Shown here: piece after piece, positions 8,637-17,450 of the stretch
Numbering within the stretch: position 1 is the first letter of the stretch
Layout: each line of letters begins with the position of its first letter
Source: Gammaproteobacteria bacterium
Lineage (GTDB): Bacteria > Pseudomonadota > Gammaproteobacteria > Burkholderiales > Burkholderiaceae_C
Length of the DNA stretch: 64,000 bases
Reading direction: 5' to 3'
NCBI GenBank assembly: GCA_018828125.1
Contig: JAHJWB010000006.1
Span: 62,001-126,000, forward strand
Position numbers and translations under genes: made by a program
The notes under the pieces: generated by a model
What the model saw: only the letters and a program-made list of their open reading frames with translations
Databases searched by the model: none
What the model was told of the DNA's origin: nothing

Positions 8637-10640
8637 ATGTCTCTCCTGCCCCACCAGCTCGAACTGCTCTCGCCCGCGCGCGATGCCGACATTGGCATCG
8701 AAGCCATCCACCACGGCGCCGATGCCGTCTACATCGGCGGCCCCGCCTTTGGCGCCCGCGCTGGCGCGGGCAATGACATCCGGGACATCGAGCGTTTGGT
8801 GAAACACGCCCACCGCTTCAAGAGCCGCATCTTCATCACGCTCAACACCATCCTGCGCGACGACGAGCTGGAGGCCGCGCGCAAGATGGCCTGGCAGGTG
8901 TACGAGGCCGGGGCCGATGCGCTCATCATTCAGGACATGGGCTTGCTGGAAATCGACCTGCCTCCCATCCAGCTGCACGCCAGCACCCAGACCGACATCC
9001 GCACGCCCGAGAAGGCGCGCTTTCTGCAGGACGCGGGCCTGTCGCAGATCGTGCTGGCGCGCGAGCTGACGGTGCAGCAGATTGCGGCCGTGCACAAGGC
9101 GCTGGGCCCGGTGGATGCGCCCGGCCGCGCCAACATCGAATTCTTCATCCACGGCGCGCTGTGCGTGGCCTACAGCGGCCAGTGCAACATCAGCCACGCG
9201 CAGACGGGCCGCAGCGCCAACCGCGGCGACTGCAGCCAGGCCTGCCGCCTGCCTTACCAGGTGACGGATGCGCAGGGCCGCTTCATCGCGCACGACAAAC
9301 ACGTGCTCTCCATGAAGGACAACAACCAGTCCGACAACCTGCGCGCCCTCATCGACGCGGGTGTGCGCAGCTTCAAGATCGAAGGGCGCTACAAGGACAT
9401 GGGCTATGTGAAGAACATCACGGCCCACTACCGCACGCTCATCGACGAGATCCTGGAAGAGCGCGAAGCCTCGGGGCACCCGTTGTCGCGCTCATCCAGC
9501 GGGAGCACCACCTTCACCTTCACGCCCGACCCGCTGCAAAACTTCAACCGCGAGTTCACCGACTACTTCGTGACCGGCCGCAAGGAAGACATCGGCGCCT
9601 TCGACACCCCCAAGAACCCGGGCCAGGCCATCGGCTGGGTGACCAAGGTGGGCGCGGATTTTGTTGAGCTGGAGTTGAGCGACCCGAGCATGGTGCTGCA
9701 CAACGGCGACGGCCTGTGCTACTACGACCTGCACAAGGAACTCGTGGGCATGGCCATCAACGTGGCGGAGCCGGTGTCCGCGCGCAGCGTGGGGCAATGG
9801 CGCGTGTACCCGAAAGACCCCATGGAGGGCTTCAAGGACCTGCGCAAAGGCACGGAAGTCAACCGCAACCGCGACATGGACTGGGTGCGCACGCTGGAGA
9901 AAAAGTCCAGCGACCGCCGCATCGGCCTGTGGGCGCACCTGAGCGAAACACCCAATGGTTTCAGCCTGATGTTGACCGACGAAGACGGCAACGTGGGCTG
10001 CGCCGACGTGCAGCAGCCCCACCAGCCAGCCACCGATGCGGCCAAGGCCGAGGCCAGCCTGCGCGAGCAACTGGGCCGCTTTGGCGCCACGGTGTTTGCG
10101 GTGCACGACATTGCATTGCAGCTGTCTCAGCCCTGGTTTGTGCCCGCCTCGGTACTCAATGCGCTGCGCCGCGATGCCGTGGCCGACCTGGAGGCCAACC
10201 GCGCGCGCAACTTCGAGCGCCTGCAGCGTGCCACCCCGGTCGAGCCGCCAGCGCCCTACCCCGAAGACACGCTCTCGTTCCTGGGCAACGTGTTCAACCA
10301 CAAGGCACACGACTTTTATGTGCGCCACGGCGTCAAGGTGATCGATGCGGCCTACGAGGCGCATGAGGAAGAAGGCGAAGTCAGCCTCATGATCACCAAA
10401 CACTGCGTGCGCTTTTCGATGAGCCTGTGCCCCAAGCAGGCCAAGGGCGTGACAGGTGTACAGGGCACGATCAAGGCCGAACCCTTGATGTTGATCAATG
10501 GCAAGGAGAAACTGACCTTGCGCTTTGACTGCAAGCCTTGTGAAATGCATGTGGTGGGCAAGATCAAGCGCCAGGTGCTGAACCAAGTGCCAGAAGCCCC
10601 GCTCCAGTTCTACAAAGCCCGGCCGCAAGTCGCGCACTAA
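8637..10640 (+). CDS. rlhA: 23S rRNA 5-hydroxycytidine C2501 synthase (peptidase U32 family)
   Basis: The 667-residue protein aligns by memory along its length with E. coli RlhA (653 residues), which hydroxylates C2501 of 23S rRNA. The N-terminal TIM-barrel-like U32 domain shows ELLSPARDADIGIEAIHHGADAVYIGGP and the conserved cysteine block SGQCNISHAQTGRS / NRGDCSQACRLPY. SFKIEGRYKDMGYVKNIT is the U32 signature. The C-terminal domain carries ITKHCVRFSMSLCPKQAKG and DCKPCEMHVVGKIK, whose cysteines complete the set proposed for an iron-sulfur cluster. The ATG at 8637 lies 8 bases after an extended -10 element. The family name peptidase is historical. Confidence 0.93.
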   Translation: MSLLPHQLELLSPARDADIGIEAIHHGADAVYIGGPAFGARAGAGNDIRDIERLVKHAHRFKSRIFITLNTILRDDELEAARKMAWQVYEAGADALIIQDMGLLEIDLPPIQLHASTQTDIRTPEKARFLQDAGLSQIVLARELTVQQIAAVHKALGPVDAPGRANIEFFIHGALCVAYSGQCNISHAQTGRSANRGDCSQACRLPYQVTDAQGRFIAHDKHVLSMKDNNQSDNLRALIDAGVRSFKIEGRYKDMGYVKNITAHYRTLIDEILEEREASGHPLSRSSSGSTTFTFTPDPLQNFNREFTDYFVTGRKEDIGAFDTPKNPGQAIGWVTKVGADFVELELSDPSMVLHNGDGLCYYDLHKELVGMAINVAEPVSARSVGQWRVYPKDPMEGFKDLRKGTEVNRNRDMDWVRTLEKKSSDRRIGLWAHLSETPNGFSLMLTDEDGNVGCADVQQPHQPATDAAKAEASLREQLGRFGATVFAVHDIALQLSQPWFVPASVLNALRRDAVADLEANRARNFERLQRATPVEPPAPYPEDTLSFLGNVFNHKAHDFYVRHGVKVIDAAYEAHEEEGEVSLMITKHCVRFSMSLCPKQAKGVTGVQGTIKAEPLMLINGKEKLTLRFDCKPCEMHVVGKIKRQVLNQVPEAPLQFYKARPQVAH

Positions 10641-10695
10641 GACAACGCTAAAGAAGTCCTTGTGTGGGCGTGCGGCCCGTTTCACCGATCGCCGC

Positions 10696-13365
10696 ATGTC
10701 CCCATCCACCGCGCCGCACCTTCACCTTACCGCGGCCGTCGCCCAGGCGCACGGCGTCAACCCTGACGCAGGCCTGGCTGCCGACGAGGCACAGCGCCGC
10801 AGCGTCACCCATGGCGCCAACGAGCTTGCCGCATCGCAAGACCGCCCCTGGTGGCGGCTGCTGGCAGACCAGTTCAAGGACTTCATGGTGCTGGTGCTGC
10901 TGGGTGCCGCCCTCATCGCGGGGCTGGTAGGTGAGCTCGCGGACACGCTGGTCATCCTCGTCATCGTGGTGCTCAACGCCGTCATCGGCTTTGTGCAGGC
11001 TTGGCGTGCCGACCAGGCCATGGCTGCGCTGCGGCAACTGGCGGCGGCTCACGCCACTGTGCTGCGCGGCGGCGCGGTGCAGGTCGTGGCCGCCACTGCG
11101 CTGGTGCCCGGCGACATCGTGCTGCTGGAGGCGGGCAACCAGATCCCGGCCGACCTCCGGCTGATCGAGATTGCACAGCTGCAGGTGGACGAATCGGCCC
11201 TCACGGGTGAATCCGTCAGCGTCGCCAAACAGACCGCTGCCCTGGCAGCCGAAAATGTGGGCGCGCTGGGCGACCAGACCAACATGGCCTTCAAGGGTAC
11301 GACCGCCACCCATGGGCGGGCGCGGGGCCTGGTGGTGGCCACGGGCAGGCACACCGAGCTGGGCAAAGTCGCCACGCTGCTGGACACCACCGACCGGAGC
11401 ACGCCACTGCAGTTGCGCCTGGCTGCCTTTGGCAAACGCCTGGCCCTTGTCGTGCTGGGCATTTGCGCCGTGATCTTTGTTGTGGGTGTGTTGCGGGGCG
11501 AAGCGCCCCTGCTGATGGCCCTTACTGCCATCAGCCTGGCGGTGGCGGCCATCCCCGAGGCGTTGCCCGCCGTGGTCACGGTGCTGCTGGCCCTGGGCGC
11601 ACGCCGCATGGTGGCGGTGCATGCGCTGGTGCGGCGCCTGCCGTCGGTCGAGACACTGGGCTCGGTCACCACCATCTGCTCGGACAAGACCGGCACCCTC
11701 ACGCAAAACCGCATGCACGCCGAGCTGCTGCTGGCCCAGGGTGTGCGCTGGATGCCCGGCGACCCGCTGCCCGGCCCAGTCCACGCCGAAGCCCTGCGCG
11801 CCGCCGCGCTGTGCAACGACGCGACGCTGCAGGCACAGAAAGAAGACAGCCCATCGGGCGCCCACTGGCAGGGCGACCCCACCGAAACCGCGCTGGTGCT
11901 GGCCGCCCACGCGGGCGGGCTGGACAAGGCTCAGCTCGACACCGCCTGCCCCCGCGTGCACGAGCAACCGTTTGACTCCGACCGCAAGCGCATGACCACG
12001 TTTCACCGCGCTGCCGACGGTTTTGTGGCCTACACCAAGGGCGCGCCCGAATCGGTATTGCCGCGCTGCACCAACCACTGGGCGCCCGACGGTGCCGCAG
12101 CACTCGACACCGCCAAGGTCCTGTCCACCGCCCAGCAACTCGCCGCCCAGGGCCTGCGTGTGCTGGCCCTGGCCCGCCGCAGTCACGTCCGCCTGCCCGA
12201 CACCAACGACATCGACGCGGTGGAAAACCAGCTGGAGCTGCTGGGCCTGATCGCCCTCATCGACCCGCCCCGCGCCGAGGCCCAGGCGGCGGTGCGCAAC
12301 TGCATCAGCGCGGGCATCACCCCGGTGATGATCACCGGCGACCACCCCGCCACCGCGCGTGCCATTGCCCACCGCCTGGGCATTGTCGCGAGCGCCGATG
12401 CCCCCGTGCTCACCGGCGCCGACTTGGCCACGTTGGACGATGCCGCACTGCGCGCCCGTGTGGAGCAGGTGCAGGTGTACGCCCGTGTCGACCCGGCGCA
12501 GAAGATCCGCATCGTCGAGGCGCTGCAGGCACTGGGACACTTCGTGGCCATGACGGGCGACGGCGTGAACGACGCCCCGGCCTTGAAGCGCGCCGACATC
12601 GGCATCGCCATGGGCCAGGGCGGCACCGATGTCGCGCGCGAGGCATCCAGCCTGGTGCTGCTGGACGACAACTTCGCCACCATCGTGGCCGCCGTGCGCG
12701 AGGGCCGCCGCATCTACGACAACATTCGCAAGTTTGTGCGCTACGCGATGACGGGCAACTCCGGCGAGATCTGGACGATCTTCCTGGCCCCGTTGCTGCT
12801 GCTGCCCATTCCACTGCTGCCCATTCACATCCTGTGGGTCAACCTGGTGACCGACGGACTGCCGGGCCTGGCGCTGGCGGCCGAACCGGCCGAGCGCGGC
12901 ATCATGCTGCGCCCGCCCCGCGCGCCGCGCGAAAGCCTGTTTGCCCACGGCATGTGGCAACACATCCTGGGCGTGGGCCTGCTGATCGGCGGGCTGTGCC
13001 TGGCGGTGCAGGCCTGGGCGCTGCACACCGGCCACACGCACTGGCAGACCATGGTGTTTACCGTGCTGACTCTGGCGCAGATGGCGCACGTCATCGCCAT
13101 CCGCTCCGAATCCGAGCCCATCTGGCGCCTGGGTTTGCGCAGCAACCGCCCGCTGCTGGCCGCCGTGGCCCTGACGTTTGCGTTGCAGATGGCCACCATT
13201 TATGTGCCCTGGCTCAACCCCATTTTCAAAACCGCTCCATTGAGCCTGGGCGAACTGGGCATTTGTATTGCGGCGGCGCTGGTGGTGCTGGTGGTGGTCG
13301 AGGCCGAAAAAGCCTGGCGCTGCAGTCGCCGGGGTCCAGCCCTGCCGGACGAACCTGCCGCCTGA
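10696..13365 (+). CDS. Cation-transporting P-type ATPase (P2A, Ca2+-type)
   Basis: I start at the ATG at 10696 (MSPSTAPHLHLTAAV), giving 889 residues; the upstream TTG at 10660 adds 12 residues without support. All P-type landmarks are present: cation_ATPase_N domain, TGES in the actuator, the metal-binding membrane motif AAIPEALPAVV, phosphorylation site CSDKTGTLTQ, nucleotide-domain KGAPE, and hinge MTGDGVNDAPALK. PEALP and the C-terminal six-helix domain place it with SERCA/PMR1-like Ca2+ (or Mn2+) exporters rather than heavy-metal P1B pumps, and there is no N-terminal CxxC domain. It likely exports Ca2+ across the inner membrane at the cost of ATP. It is 55 bp downstream of rlhA and possibly cotranscribed. 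Confidence 0.93.
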   Translation: MSPSTAPHLHLTAAVAQAHGVNPDAGLAADEAQRRSVTHGANELAASQDRPWWRLLADQFKDFMVLVLLGAALIAGLVGELADTLVILVIVVLNAVIGFVQAWRADQAMAALRQLAAAHATVLRGGAVQVVAATALVPGDIVLLEAGNQIPADLRLIEIAQLQVDESALTGESVSVAKQTAALAAENVGALGDQTNMAFKGTTATHGRARGLVVATGRHTELGKVATLLDTTDRSTPLQLRLAAFGKRLALVVLGICAVIFVVGVLRGEAPLLMALTAISLAVAAIPEALPAVVTVLLALGARRMVAVHALVRRLPSVETLGSVTTICSDKTGTLTQNRMHAELLLAQGVRWMPGDPLPGPVHAEALRAAALCNDATLQAQKEDSPSGAHWQGDPTETALVLAAHAGGLDKAQLDTACPRVHEQPFDSDRKRMTTFHRAADGFVAYTKGAPESVLPRCTNHWAPDGAAALDTAKVLSTAQQLAAQGLRVLALARRSHVRLPDTNDIDAVENQLELLGLIALIDPPRAEAQAAVRNCISAGITPVMITGDHPATARAIAHRLGIVASADAPVLTGADLATLDDAALRARVEQVQVYARVDPAQKIRIVEALQALGHFVAMTGDGVNDAPALKRADIGIAMGQGGTDVAREASSLVLLDDNFATIVAAVREGRRIYDNIRKFVRYAMTGNSGEIWTIFLAPLLLLPIPLLPIHILWVNLVTDGLPGLALAAEPAERGIMLRPPRAPRESLFAHGMWQHILGVGLLIGGLCLAVQAWALHTGHTHWQTMVFTVLTLAQMAHVIAIRSESEPIWRLGLRSNRPLLAAVALTFALQMATIYVPWLNPIFKTAPLSLGELGICIAAALVVLVVVEAEKAWRCSRRGPALPDEPAA

Positions 13366-13419
13366 GCACGGGCTGGCACCCAGCATCCTTCCGTCAACCA
13401 CGCTCGAAAATTTAAGCCA

Positions 13420-13466
13420 AATAGGCCTCTAGCGCTTTACTATCAAGCGCTAATAGCTCATTTTTC
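13420..13466 (-). repeat. Dispersed palindromic repeat, copy 2
   Basis: Reverse-oriented copy: GGCCTCTAGCGCTTTACTAT followed by CAAGCGCTAATAGCTCATT. It follows the P-type ATPase stop by about 60 bases. Confidence 0.85.
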
Positions 13467-13536
13467 AATAGCATTTCTCAAACCACTGACAGTGGGCGGC
13501 TAACCGCCACGATCCGTGGTTCAGCCGGTCAGAGGT

Positions 13537-13760
13537 TCAGCTCAACCCCATCAGCCACCCCGCTCCGGCCGCCATTGCCCCCACCCACACGGGCGACCCC
13601 CGGGCGCGCACCAGCAGGCCAAACGCGGCCGGCGCCAGCGCAATGTCGGCTTTGGAGTGCATGGCACTGTGGTCCACACCGGGTCGTACAGCGCAACGCC
13701 CAGAATGCCCCCACCGCCGTGTTGATGCCCCACATCACCTGCGCCACCGGCATAGGGAAG
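13537..13760 (-). pseudogene. 3' remnant of a chromate transporter (chrA)
   Basis: No intact ORF exists, but three frames read in series give a ChrA C-terminus. VMWGINTAV in one frame is followed by GILGVALYDPVWTT in the next and MHSKADIALAPAAFGLLVRA in the third, ending WLMGLS and TGA. The ALYDPVWT and HSKADxALA patterns are characteristic of the last membrane segments of CHR-family chromate exporters. At least two frameshifts are needed, and the first ~85% of the gene is missing. The remnant sits between two copies of the dispersed repeat. Confidence 0.6.
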
Positions 13761-14067
13761 AAAGCGCAGTTCTGTTGCGGCTGGCACGCAGCGCAGGGAG
13801 ACAAGAAACGGGGTGAACCGCGCCGTGGGGCGCAGGGCTGCGATGTTAAGCCTGTGCGATGACTGAACGCCGGAGCACCACCTGCCGCCACCCCGCATGC
13901 TCGCGCATGCGGCCCAGGTCGGACAGAAGCGTGGAAACGTCGGTGGTGATGATTTTTTGGTTCTTTTAGCCTCTAGCGCTTATCCATCAAGCGCAAGCCG
14001 CTATCATTTTTATAAACCATCGACCAACAAGCTCCGACCAGGACGGCAGCAGCCATCCAACAACCGC
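13761..14067. other. Decayed non-coding stretch
   Basis: No convincing gene. A 34-codon minus-strand stretch at about 13855-13957 reads KIITTDVSTLLSDLGRMREH before a stop and has the composition of coding DNA, so it may be another gene fragment. I cannot assign it. It borders repeat copy 3. Confidence 0.35.
13966..14012 (-). repeat. Dispersed palindromic repeat, copy 3
   Basis: Reverse-oriented copy: GCCTCTAGCGCTTATCCATC followed by AAGCGCAAGCCGCTATCATT. It lies about 55 bases beyond the egtB stop codon. Confidence 0.85.
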
Positions 14068-15324
14068 CTACAAATCCCGCGCCAGCCGCAGCCCCGTGAA
14101 CTGCCAGCGTGCCGTGGCCGGAAAGAAGTTGCGGTAGGTGATGCGCTCATGCCCCGGTGGCGTGGCGCTGGAGCTGCCGCGCAGCACGTACTGGTTGACC
14201 ATGAACTTGCCGTTGTATTCGCCCACAGCCCCATCCGCCACGCAGAACCCCGGGTAAGGCGCGTAGCTGGACTGTGTCCACTGCCAGACCGCGCCAAACC
14301 ACTGGACCATGTCGGGCGTGTCTGCACCGGCCATCGCGTCGGCTAAGGGGCGTGGCGAATGCGGCGGCACACCCAGGGCCTGTTGCGCGGCATGCTCCCA
14401 TTCGGCCTCGGTGGGCAGGCGGGCCCCCCTCCAGCGGGCGTAGGCATCGGCTTCGTAGTACGACAGGTGCACGGCAGGCTGCGCGCCGTCCAGCGGCTGC
14501 AGGCCCGTCAAGGTAAACGCATGCCAGGCGCCGTCCACGCGTTGCCAGTACAGCGGGTGCTCCAGGCCCTGCGCAGTGCGCCAGTCCCAGCCTTCTGCCA
14601 GCCACAACGCGGGGTTTTGATAGCCGCCGCCCTCGACAAACGCGGCCATTTCAGCGTTGGTGACCAGGCGCGATGCCAGGGCGTAGGGGTGCAGGTACAC
14701 ACGGTGGCGGGGGCTTTCGTTGTCAAACGCAAACCCTGTGCCTGAGTGGCCGATGTCGGTCAGGCCATTTCCAAAAGATTGCCATGCCAGCGCAGAAGCT
14801 GCCGCAGGCATCACCACGGCAGCCGGTTGGTAGGCAGGCCAAAGAGGGTTGCAGGACAGCAGGTGTTTGACGTCGGTGACCAGTAACTCCTGGTGCTGTT
14901 GCTCGTGCTGCAGACCCAACTCAATCAGGGCACACAGCGCCGGGTTATGCAGCACGGTGGGCAGCAGCCGCGCCATGCGCGCATCCACCTGGGCACGGTA
15001 GGCCAGCACTTCATCCAGTGCGGGGCGCGTGAGCAGCCCACGCTGCGGGCGCGGGTGTTTGGCACCCACGCCGTTGTAGTAGGAGTTGAACAGCACCCGG
15101 AACGCAGGCTGAAAGGGCGCAAAACCTGGTTCGTGCGCTTCCAGTACAAAGGTTTCAAAAAACCAGGTGGTGTGGGCCAAGTGCCATTTGGCCGGGCTGG
15201 CGTCGGGCATGGACTGGGCAGCGCAGTCTTCTGCCGACAGGGGCGCCACCAGTGCCACCGAACGGCCGCGCACGGTGTTGTAGCGCGTCAAAAGATCATT
15301 GTCGGAAACGTGGAAAGCGTTCAT
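14068..15324 (-). CDS. egtB: Ergothioneine biosynthesis protein EgtB (iron sulfoxide synthase)
   Basis: EgtB is a non-heme iron enzyme that joins trimethyl-histidine (hercynine) to gamma-glutamylcysteine or cysteine as a sulfoxide. The 418-residue protein has the N-terminal DinB-like domain with the iron ligands in HLAHTTWFFETF and the HxxxHxE motif HEQQHQE. The C-terminal formylglycine-generating-enzyme-like domain shows RLPTEAEWEHAA and the terminal FFPATARWQFTGLRLA. egtD lies 12 bp upstream on the same strand, so both genes form one operon. No egtC (amidase) or egtE (lyase) gene is visible nearby, which may indicate a shortened pathway or distant partners. Confidence 0.93.
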   Translation of the reverse strand: MNAFHVSDNDLLTRYNTVRGRSVALVAPLSAEDCAAQSMPDASPAKWHLAHTTWFFETFVLEAHEPGFAPFQPAFRVLFNSYYNGVGAKHPRPQRGLLTRPALDEVLAYRAQVDARMARLLPTVLHNPALCALIELGLQHEQQHQELLVTDVKHLLSCNPLWPAYQPAAVVMPAAASALAWQSFGNGLTDIGHSGTGFAFDNESPRHRVYLHPYALASRLVTNAEMAAFVEGGGYQNPALWLAEGWDWRTAQGLEHPLYWQRVDGAWHAFTLTGLQPLDGAQPAVHLSYYEADAYARWRGARLPTEAEWEHAAQQALGVPPHSPRPLADAMAGADTPDMVQWFGAVWQWTQSSYAPYPGFCVADGAVGEYNGKFMVNQYVLRGSSSATPPGHERITYRNFFPATARWQFTGLRLARDL

Positions 15325-15336
15325 GACAATGCCTGC

Positions 15337-16296
15337 TCAGGGCCTGGCGTGGACCACGGCGAACCAGCCGCGCTCGTCGGTCCAGGCCTCGGCCTGCGCA
15401 AAACCCGCGCGCGCCAGCATGTCGGTGAACACGGGCAGCGGGTATTTGTAGCTGTTTTCGGTGTGGATGCGCTCGCCCTGTTCAAACGCGCGTCCGCCGC
15501 CCGGCCAGCGCACCTGCGCATTGGCCAGTGCCTCCAGGTGCATTTCGATGCGCGACGCATCGGCATTGAAGAACGCGCGGTGTTGCCACTGGTCCACGTC
15601 AAAGTCACTGCCAATCAGGCGGTTGACGTGGCGCAGCACATTGCGATTGAACTCGGCCGTCACACCTGCGGCATCGTCGTAAGCGGCCTCCAGCACGGTC
15701 ACGTCCTTGGGCAGGTCGATGCCGATGAGCAGGCCGCCGTCATCGTCGATCAGCTCGCGCATATGCGCCAGCAGCGCCAGCGCATGCGGTGGGTCAAAAT
15801 TGCCAATTGACGAGCCCGGGTAGAACACCAGGCGCCCAGTGCGGGGAATGTCTGCGGGCAACTGCACGCCCTGGGTCATGTCGCCGCCCACGGCACGGGC
15901 GTCAAGCCACGGCAAGTCGTCGCTCAAGGCTGCCACGGCGTCTTGCAGATAGTCGGCCGAAATATCCACCCCCACAAAACACGCGGGCTGAACCAGTTGG
16001 CACAGCGTGCGGGCTTTTTGGCAACTGCCCGCACCCAGCTCGATCAAGGTGCGCCCGGTGCCCACCGAACGCGCAATGTCGGACGCGTGCTGCTGCATGA
16101 GGGCGTTTTCGGTGCGAGTGGGGTAGTACTCGGGAAGCTGGGTGATGGCCTCGAACAGCCGCGAACCCTGCTGGTCGTAAAAGTATTTGGGTGAGATGCT
16201 GGCGGGGTTTTGGCTCAGCCCCTGCGTGATGTCAGTGTGGTCGGCGTGCGCGATGGGGTCGATGTTGCAGGTCAATGGCATGGATCTTTGAAGCAT
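15337..16296 (-). CDS. egtD: L-histidine N-alpha-methyltransferase EgtD
   Basis: EgtD trimethylates the alpha-amino group of histidine with three SAM to give hercynine, the first ergothioneine step. The 319-residue protein matches the family length. SAM-binding motif LIELGAGSCQKARTL, the YFYDQQGSRLFEAITQLPEYYPTRTE opening, FYPGSSIGNFDP and the histidine-binding ENSYKY are all family signatures. Two ATGs are possible (16296 and 16281); neither has a strong ribosome site. It is first in the egtD-egtB operon, and the 300 bases upstream hold its promoter, divergent to the dioxygenase-like gene. Confidence 0.95.
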   Translation of the reverse strand: MLQRSMPLTCNIDPIAHADHTDITQGLSQNPASISPKYFYDQQGSRLFEAITQLPEYYPTRTENALMQQHASDIARSVGTGRTLIELGAGSCQKARTLCQLVQPACFVGVDISADYLQDAVAALSDDLPWLDARAVGGDMTQGVQLPADIPRTGRLVFYPGSSIGNFDPPHALALLAHMRELIDDDGGLLIGIDLPKDVTVLEAAYDDAAGVTAEFNRNVLRHVNRLIGSDFDVDQWQHRAFFNADASRIEMHLEALANAQVRWPGGGRAFEQGERIHTENSYKYPLPVFTDMLARAGFAQAEAWTDERGWFAVVHARP

Positions 16297-16603
16297 CTGG
16301 CGCGGCGGACCGCGGGTTCAGGCATGGGCACCACGCCCCGCAGCCATCCGGACATTGTGCGGCGATCAGGCGAATCTGTGTGTAGGTCAAATCCCAAAGC
16401 CCTGGACCAAGATGTCAACGCCCCGCCCGTCACCGCTAAACCCCTTCCCCACAGCCGCCTGTTCCGAGGATGACCCGGCGCGTCGCGCGCGCCAGTGCGA
16501 TCATCGCCGACCGGCTGCCCCGCGCCACCCCCGCGCCCACCGGCAGCATGGACGGCACTTTGGCCCAGGCCCAGGCTCCAACCCCGTTTTGCAGGAGTGA
16601 ACG
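16297..16603. other. Intergenic, no gene seen
   Basis: About 300 bases between the divergent egtD and dioxygenase-like genes. ORFs here are shadows with no motif. The only recognisable site is the AGGAG ribosome site before 16604. I found no convincing operator. Confidence 0.3.
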
Positions 16604-17311
16604 ATGTCCCACCCCGTCTCCCCGCCCGCTGCAACAGGCGCCCCGGCCTGCCCCACGGAATCGCCGACCAGCGTGGCAACAGCGGCACGCGGCACCCGGC
16701 GAGCGTTGTTGCAGCGCACCCTGTGGAGCGCCGCCTGGGTGGCGGCGCCCGCGCTTGTGCACCCGGCACGGGCGCAGGCGCGTTTGGTGCCCACGCCGCG
16801 CCAGACCGAGGGGCCCTACTACCCCGTGGCGCTGCCGGCTGACAGCGATGGCGATCTGCTGCGCAATGGCACGCTCCAATACGCGCAGGGCCAGCCGGTG
16901 TGGGTGGAAGGCCAGGTGACCGACACCGAGGGTGTGCCCCTGGCCGGTGGTGCGGTGGAAATCTGGCAATGTGATGCGGACGGGCGCTACCACCACCCGG
17001 GGGACGGCAACAACGCAGCCCCCAGTTTTCAGGGTTTTGGCCGGGTGACGCTGGGCCGCGATGGCCGCTACCGGTTTCGCACCATTCGCCCGGCGCCGTA
17101 CACGGGCCGCACCCCGCACATCCACTTCAAGGTGCGCCTGCCGCAGCGCGAGCTGCTGACCACCCAGATGTACGTTGCGGGCGAGCCCGGCAATGCGCGC
17201 GATTTTTTATGGAACAACCTGAACCAGACGGGGCGCGCTGCGTTGACCGTGCCATTTACCCCCTCCAGCGATGGACCGAGGGCCGAGTTTGCGCTGGTGG
17301 TGCAGACTTGA
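16604..17311 (+). CDS. Exported intradiol ring-cleavage dioxygenase-family protein
   Basis: The protein is 235 residues, starting at an ATG with AGGAG 7 bases upstream. Residues 30-57 resemble a twin-arginine-type signal (GTRRALLQRTLWSAAW, then ARAQA), so it is probably exported. The mature part is a single intradiol dioxygenase domain like protocatechuate 3,4-dioxygenase: TEGPYYP, then Fe(III) ligands Tyr129 (CDADGRYHH), Tyr166 (RPAPYTGR), His172 and His174 (PHIHFKV). All four ligands are present, so it should bind iron. Exported single-subunit members exist whose substrates are unknown. No other catechol-pathway gene is nearby, so I would not call it a pcaGH subunit. Confidence 0.85.
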   Translation: MSHPVSPPAATGAPACPTESPTSVATAARGTRRALLQRTLWSAAWVAAPALVHPARAQARLVPTPRQTEGPYYPVALPADSDGDLLRNGTLQYAQGQPVWVEGQVTDTEGVPLAGGAVEIWQCDADGRYHHPGDGNNAAPSFQGFGRVTLGRDGRYRFRTIRPAPYTGRTPHIHFKVRLPQRELLTTQMYVAGEPGNARDFLWNNLNQTGRAALTVPFTPSSDGPRAEFALVVQT

Positions 17312-17450
17312 ACGCAGGGCTGGCAACCCGCCACAGCTCGCCCATGAACGCTGCGGCCACGCCGCCCGCCGTCAATCGTGGCTGGGCAAACCGTCACCAT
17401 CCCGCCATCCGCCCGGCCTGGCGCCACATCTAACTTTCTGCATTTGATCC

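Noticed and set aside
10648-13401. 917-residue minus-strand ORF opposite the P-type ATPase
   Set aside because: It is long only because high third-position GC removes stops on the opposite strand. The composition (His/Gln/Gly-rich) and lack of domains mark it as a shadow.
16355-16600. 81-residue plus-strand ORF upstream of the dioxygenase-like gene
   Set aside because: No ribosome site, poor composition, and overlapping ORFs of similar length in other frames.
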